A DNA stretch of 64,000 nt from contig CBDFKS010000007.1 of NCBI GenBank assembly GCA_965248905.1, positions 558,001-622,000 of the forward strand. Reading direction: 5' to 3'. Shown one piece after another: positions 60,876 to 64,000 of the stretch (the first letter of the stretch is position 1; each line of letters starts with the position of its first letter). The position numbers and the translations under genes are program-made. The DNA comes from CBDFKS01 sp965248905 (lineage in GTDB: Bacteria > Chloroflexota > Dehalococcoidia > Lucifugimonadales > JAGWBF01). A model generated the notes under the pieces. It ran no database searches. It saw nothing but the letters and a program-made list of their open reading frames with translations, and had not been told where the DNA came from.

Positions 60876-61913
60876 TTAGTAGACATTCGGAGTGGAGCGA
60901 GAGTCTCGGGAGGCATCCCTCTTGGCTGTCCTTTCTCCTCCGGATAATAAAGTAGAGTAAGCCACCAGCTTATATACCAGCTTTGCTGCGGTATACGCGC
61001 AGGCGTCGGGACCCTGTCTCGGACTCAGCTCCGTCACGTCGAACCCTACTATGTGCCTTTGCTCCGCCACGGCTCGTAGAAGAGAGGTCACTTGAGCCCA
61101 ATCCATGCCTCCAGGTTCTGGTGTGCCCACTGCCGACATGATAGATGGATCGAAAATGTCCAGGTCTATACTCACATATACGTTGGGAGACAGGCGCTGG
61201 ATTAGCTCCTGGAAGTCTGTCATGCCTTTGGCGGGATGAAAGCTCGCGGATAAGCTCCGAATAGATGGTGTCCCATTCCCCGTAGAAAACTCCTGAGTGG
61301 TTAAACTTGTTCGCAACCCTTCAGCGGGAGAGAAAAAGTAGGTGGCTAAACCTGTGTTCCTCATGAACTCCATCTCTTCCGAGCTGATGTCCCGTACTCC
61401 TACTTGAACTATGGGGCAGATTTCAGTAAGGCGTCGTGCCACCGAAGCGTGTCCCCATTTAGTGCTCATATACTCGTCTCTCAGGTCACCATGGGCGTCC
61501 AGATAAAGAACAGATAGGTCGTCATACACATTCCTGAGGGCCTGAACGTAACCGATACTCATAGTGTGCTCACCACCCAGCAAAGCCACCAGCTTGCCCT
61601 GATTAATAAAGGGACTTACGCTCTCTTTAACCCGCTGGATCATAGCGCGAGGTCCCTCCATGTGGGGCTCTATCGAAGGAGCGGTATAAATTCCTACCTC
61701 AGCCACGTCGGCATCCAGCTCAGGATCGTAGTCCTCCAAGTTGTACGAAGCCTCGATAATAGCCCTGGGTCCATCTCTGGCGCCGCTTTTAAAAGAAGTG
61801 GTGCTATCGTAGGGCACGGGTATCACCACTACCCTGGCCTTATCCAATCTGCTCTGCTCTTCGGGCAGGGCTAGAAAATTAAATGGCACCCAGAAGGACT
61901 TTTTCTCCTCCAT
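60876..61913 (-). CDS. speB: agmatinase
   Basis: A 345-residue ureohydrolase. VVVIPVPYDSTTSFKSGARD is the family start, ALLGGEHTMSIGYVQAL holds the first metal His, LYLDAHGDLRDEYM the DAHGD metal motif, and VYVSIDLDIFDPSIM the SxDxDxxDP motif. GFDVTELSPRQGPD closes. A loop of about 40 residues at 205-245 (SLTTQEFSTGNG) is longer than usual. It makes putrescine from agmatine. With the adjacent speD it forms a spermidine route, although a spermidine synthase gene is not in the window. ATG 61913 has GGAG upstream. Confidence 0.9.
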   Translation of the reverse strand: MEEKKSFWVPFNFLALPEEQSRLDKARVVVIPVPYDSTTSFKSGARDGPRAIIEASYNLEDYDPELDADVAEVGIYTAPSIEPHMEGPRAMIQRVKESVSPFINQGKLVALLGGEHTMSIGYVQALRNVYDDLSVLYLDAHGDLRDEYMSTKWGHASVARRLTEICPIVQVGVRDISSEEMEFMRNTGLATYFFSPAEGLRTSLTTQEFSTGNGTPSIRSLSASFHPAKGMTDFQELIQRLSPNVYVSIDLDIFDPSIMSAVGTPEPGGMDWAQVTSLLRAVAEQRHIVGFDVTELSPRQGPDACAYTAAKLVYKLVAYSTLLSGGERTAKRDASRDSRSTPNVY

Positions 61914-62105
61914 GGCTACCACACTCCTTTATTCAGTGTGAGAGTTCGCCATTCGGTTGCAAGCCTAGTGACCGTTTGGTGTTGGTTAGGGATTCGGCCG
62001 TAAGTTGCCTGGCGATAAACGCTCGATCTAATAGGCAGTCGTCTTGGGGATGATTCGTTGCCGGGCTCGGCCGACCGCTGTCCTTTGCAAGGAATCCATG
62101 AACGT

Positions 62106-62510
62106 TTAATCGCCCTGAGGTATGCCCCTTGTATGGGCAGGCAATGTGCCTTGATACTCCAGGTGCTCTAAACCTCGGTCAATGACCCAGTGCCGCGCTT
62201 CATTCAGGTCGAAAAGGTCCTTGACGTCCCTCAACGCGAGCTCGTTGTCAAAGGATCTACAAGAGAAGATATCTATATTTACATAGTTCCGATTGGGGAA
62301 CGTGTGAATGCTTATATGACTCTCCGCGATGATCACAAAGCCGGATATACCCGAATCTTCGTCCTTCGGGGCGTTATAAGTTAGTACGTTGGGTTCACAG
62401 AGCTTGGTCATACCCAGGACTGCGGGGTAATCGGCCAGGAACCGGCTAACCAGGTCCACGTTCCACATTTTGGCCGGGTCCCCACCATACCCATCTATAA
62501 GCAGGTGCAT
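62106..62510 (-). CDS. speD: S-adenosylmethionine decarboxylase proenzyme
   Basis: A 134-residue bacterial class 1b enzyme. MHLLIDGYGGDPAKMW is the N-terminus and IIAESHISIHTFPNRNYVNI holds the self-cleavage site ES-H, where Ser becomes the pyruvoyl cofactor. SCRSFDN with the conserved Cys follows. It makes decarboxylated SAM for spermidine. GTAGGAG lies upstream of ATG 62510. It is followed by agmatinase after 193 bases on the same strand. Confidence 0.95.
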   Translation of the reverse strand: MHLLIDGYGGDPAKMWNVDLVSRFLADYPAVLGMTKLCEPNVLTYNAPKDEDSGISGFVIIAESHISIHTFPNRNYVNIDIFSCRSFDNELALRDVKDLFDLNEARHWVIDRGLEHLEYQGTLPAHTRGIPQGD

Positions 62511-62754
62511 CCGTTTTTCTCCTACCGTGAGGCCGGGTCAGAGGTGGCCTCTATCTAATTTAATACCAGAAACCAGTCAACCACATCCCTTGGCAAATTT
62601 AAGTCTCTGGAATATCATCGACGTAACTAATACGATATACTAGTAGCAACGTATATATGGACAAGGGACACAAGTCCCTGGCCATCAAGTATAAAGCTTA
62701 CCGCTTCATAAGGCTACTTTCTCGCGACTTGAACCAAGATGATGAGGTGCGTCA

Positions 62755-63705
62755 ATGGCAGGAATGATTGAGGCAACTAATTTGACCAAATTCTATGGTA
62801 GCTATCCGGCAATCGAAGACGTCTCCTTCGAGGTTAGAAAAGGGGAGATCCTGGGCTTTCTCGGGCCCAACGGCGCCGGAAAGACTACCACCATGAGAAT
62901 TATAACCGGATTCATACCACCCACCCGTGGCACGGTGTCCATAGCTGGATACGACATCGTCGACCAGTCTCTGGAAGCTAGAAGATATATTGGCTATCTG
63001 CCGGAGACGGTCCCCCTCTACACCGACATGACGGTTGAAGGGTATCTAGGGTTTATGGGCACCATGAGAGGTATGAATCCGAAACGAATAAAGGTGCGTA
63101 CAGGAGAAACGATAGGCATTTGCCGCCTCGGTGACTATCGCAAGAGCTTGATTGGCAAACTCTCCAAGGGCTTCCGTCAACGAGTCGGAATAGCGCAGGC
63201 CATCCTCCACGAACCCGATATCCTGGTCTTAGATGAGCCCACCATCGGCATCGACCCTATCCAAGTGGTAGAAACCCGCGGTCTCATTAAGGACGTAGGT
63301 AAAGAGCACACCATAATACTGAGCACCCATATCTTGCCAGAGGTAAGTATGGTGTGCCAGCGGGTACTGATCATCAATGAGGGCCAGATCATGGCTGAGG
63401 ACAGCCCTAAGAATCTGGCCGAGCGATTGCAGGGCGTAGAAAAAGTTCAGGTTGAGATTCGAGGCCCGGAACCCGAGATTACTAAAGCCTTGAAGGGCGT
63501 GAGAGGCGTGGTAAGTGTCTCTTACACGTCGGATGGCGACCGGCACACATACGCCGTAGAGGCCAAGCGAGGTTTGGATCTGAGAAGCACTATATCAAGA
63601 ATCGTGATTAGCAATGGCTGGAGCCTTCTCACCATCCAGTTGGTTGGCATGAGCCTGGAGGAGATATTCCTCAAGCTTACCACCACCGAGGACCTGGAAG
63701 CATGA
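62755..63705 (+). CDS. ABC transporter ATP-binding protein (ABC-2 exporter)
   Basis: A 316-residue ATPase. FLGPNGAGKTTTMRIITG is Walker A, ARRYIGYLPETVPLYTDMTV the Q-loop region, LSKGFRQRVGIAQAILHEPD the signature, and ILVLDEPTIGIDPIQVVE Walker B with ILSTHILPEV the switch His. The C-terminal domain of about 90 residues follows GldA/NatA-like proteins. It powers an ABC-2 permease whose gene starts at 63702 with a 4-base overlap. Substrate class is unknown. GATGAGGTG lies before ATG 62755. Confidence 0.93.
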   Translation: MAGMIEATNLTKFYGSYPAIEDVSFEVRKGEILGFLGPNGAGKTTTMRIITGFIPPTRGTVSIAGYDIVDQSLEARRYIGYLPETVPLYTDMTVEGYLGFMGTMRGMNPKRIKVRTGETIGICRLGDYRKSLIGKLSKGFRQRVGIAQAILHEPDILVLDEPTIGIDPIQVVETRGLIKDVGKEHTIILSTHILPEVSMVCQRVLIINEGQIMAEDSPKNLAERLQGVEKVQVEIRGPEPEITKALKGVRGVVSVSYTSDGDRHTYAVEAKRGLDLRSTISRIVISNGWSLLTIQLVGMSLEEIFLKLTTTEDLEA

Positions 63706-64000
63706 GAGTCGCGCTCGCCATAGCCTGGAAAGAGATACAAACCTATTTCACCACCCCAATGGGTTACATAGTCGCTCTGGTGTTCCTGGCACTGACTGGA
63801 TTCTACTTCGGGCTGAGCATAAGCGGTCTCTTTCCCGAGGCCGACGTAGAGGGTTATATCGGGCCCAGCGCCTTCATCCTAGTCCTGTTAGCACCGGCGA
63901 TGACGATGCGCCTCATGGCCGAGGAGCAGAAGCTTGGAACCATTGAGCTGCTGCTTACCTCGCCTGTGAAAGACTGGGAAGTAGTAATGGGTAAGTTTCT
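63702..64000 (+). CDS. ABC-2 type permease (3' end outside window)
   Basis: Partial gene, 99 residues visible. MRVALAIAWKEIQTYFTTPM begins the typical GldF/ABC-2 subunit. A hydrophobic segment (GYIVALVFLALTGFYFGLSI) and APAMTMRLMAEEQKLGTIEL, the conserved family motif, follow. Overlap of the ATG with the ATPase stop shows a coupled pair. Similar to GldF-like exporters of Bacteroidota and other phyla. Confidence 0.88.
   Translation, partial: MRVALAIAWKEIQTYFTTPMGYIVALVFLALTGFYFGLSISGLFPEADVEGYIGPSAFILVLLAPAMTMRLMAEEQKLGTIELLLTSPVKDWEVVMGKF

Overview
The window is a densely coded bacterial chromosome segment with about 60 protein genes on both strands, one tRNA, two insertion sequences and several small repeats. 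No gene fixes the taxon. The replication cluster rplI-dnaB-dnaD-like-dnaC-like, the fused EtfB-EtfA, the split D-glutamate cyclase, the paralogous M20 amidohydrolases, lutABC and the lack of an outer-membrane or LPS gene all fit a Chloroflexota bacterium of the Dehalococcoidia/SAR202 type. That assignment is an inference of moderate confidence.

Layout. 1-2.8 kb: alpha/beta hydrolase (cut by the window edge), crotonase, HIT protein and MBL-fold hydrolase. 2.8-6.7 kb: replication operon on the minus strand (L9, DnaB, DnaD-like, and a DnaC-like loader with two AAA+ modules). 6.8-10 kb: rpsU-purQ-purL. 10-17.4 kb: atypical OmpR-type regulator, two adjacent genes matching the two halves of D-glutamate cyclase, a beta-hydroxyacid dehydrogenase, a decayed toxin-antitoxin locus, an EtfBA fusion and nicotinate phosphoribosyltransferase. 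17.4-21.7 kb: a MITE-like element abutting a secreted S53-like protease, then a cohesin-domain lipoprotein. 21.7-31 kb: CorC/HlyC-type membrane protein, E1 beta and E1 alpha of a 2-oxoacid dehydrogenase, an IS1182-family element, SAM hydrolase, SecG, GatB and Pcm. 31-37 kb: gamma-glutamyltransferase, SnoaL-like protein, class III aminotransferase, a 139-bp tandem promoter duplication and N-acyl-D-amino-acid deacylase. 36.9-39 kb: tatA facing tatC-tatB/A-maf. 39-44 kb: glutamate dehydrogenase, thioredoxin with a CMPC active site, tRNA-Sec, MDR oxidoreductase, cupin, and a lipoprotein flanked by two diverged copies of a structured repeat. 44-47 kb: NarL-type two-component pair. 46.8-51.4 kb: lutA / IS4-family element / lutB / lutC. 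51.4-52.2 kb: MNT-HEPN pair. 52.2-57.1 kb: glycerate kinase, two tandem M20 amidohydrolases and a VapBC pair. 57.1-64 kb: polyprenol-kinase-like protein, lipoprotein, cysteine desulfurase, M50 protease with CBS domains, agmatinase and SAM decarboxylase (polyamines), and an ABC-2 exporter running off the end.

Functional themes. Several genes handle D-amino acids, acylated amino acids and small peptides: D-glutamate cyclase halves, N-acyl-D-amino-acid deacylase, gamma-glutamyltransferase, M20 enzymes and glutamate dehydrogenase. With lactate oxidation (lut), ETF and acyl-CoA enzymes they suggest a heterotroph feeding on organic and amino-acid material. The tRNA-Sec shows that the organism decodes UGA as selenocysteine, although I could not identify a selenoprotein in the window. 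The most unusual items are the double-AAA+ helicase loader, the CMPC thioredoxin, the exact promoter duplication at 34741-35018, the protease whose signal-peptide start abuts a MITE terminus, the IS4 element splitting lutA from lutBC, and the heptamer repeat that occupies the lutC start region. I found no CRISPR array, phage module or large undescribed multi-gene system.
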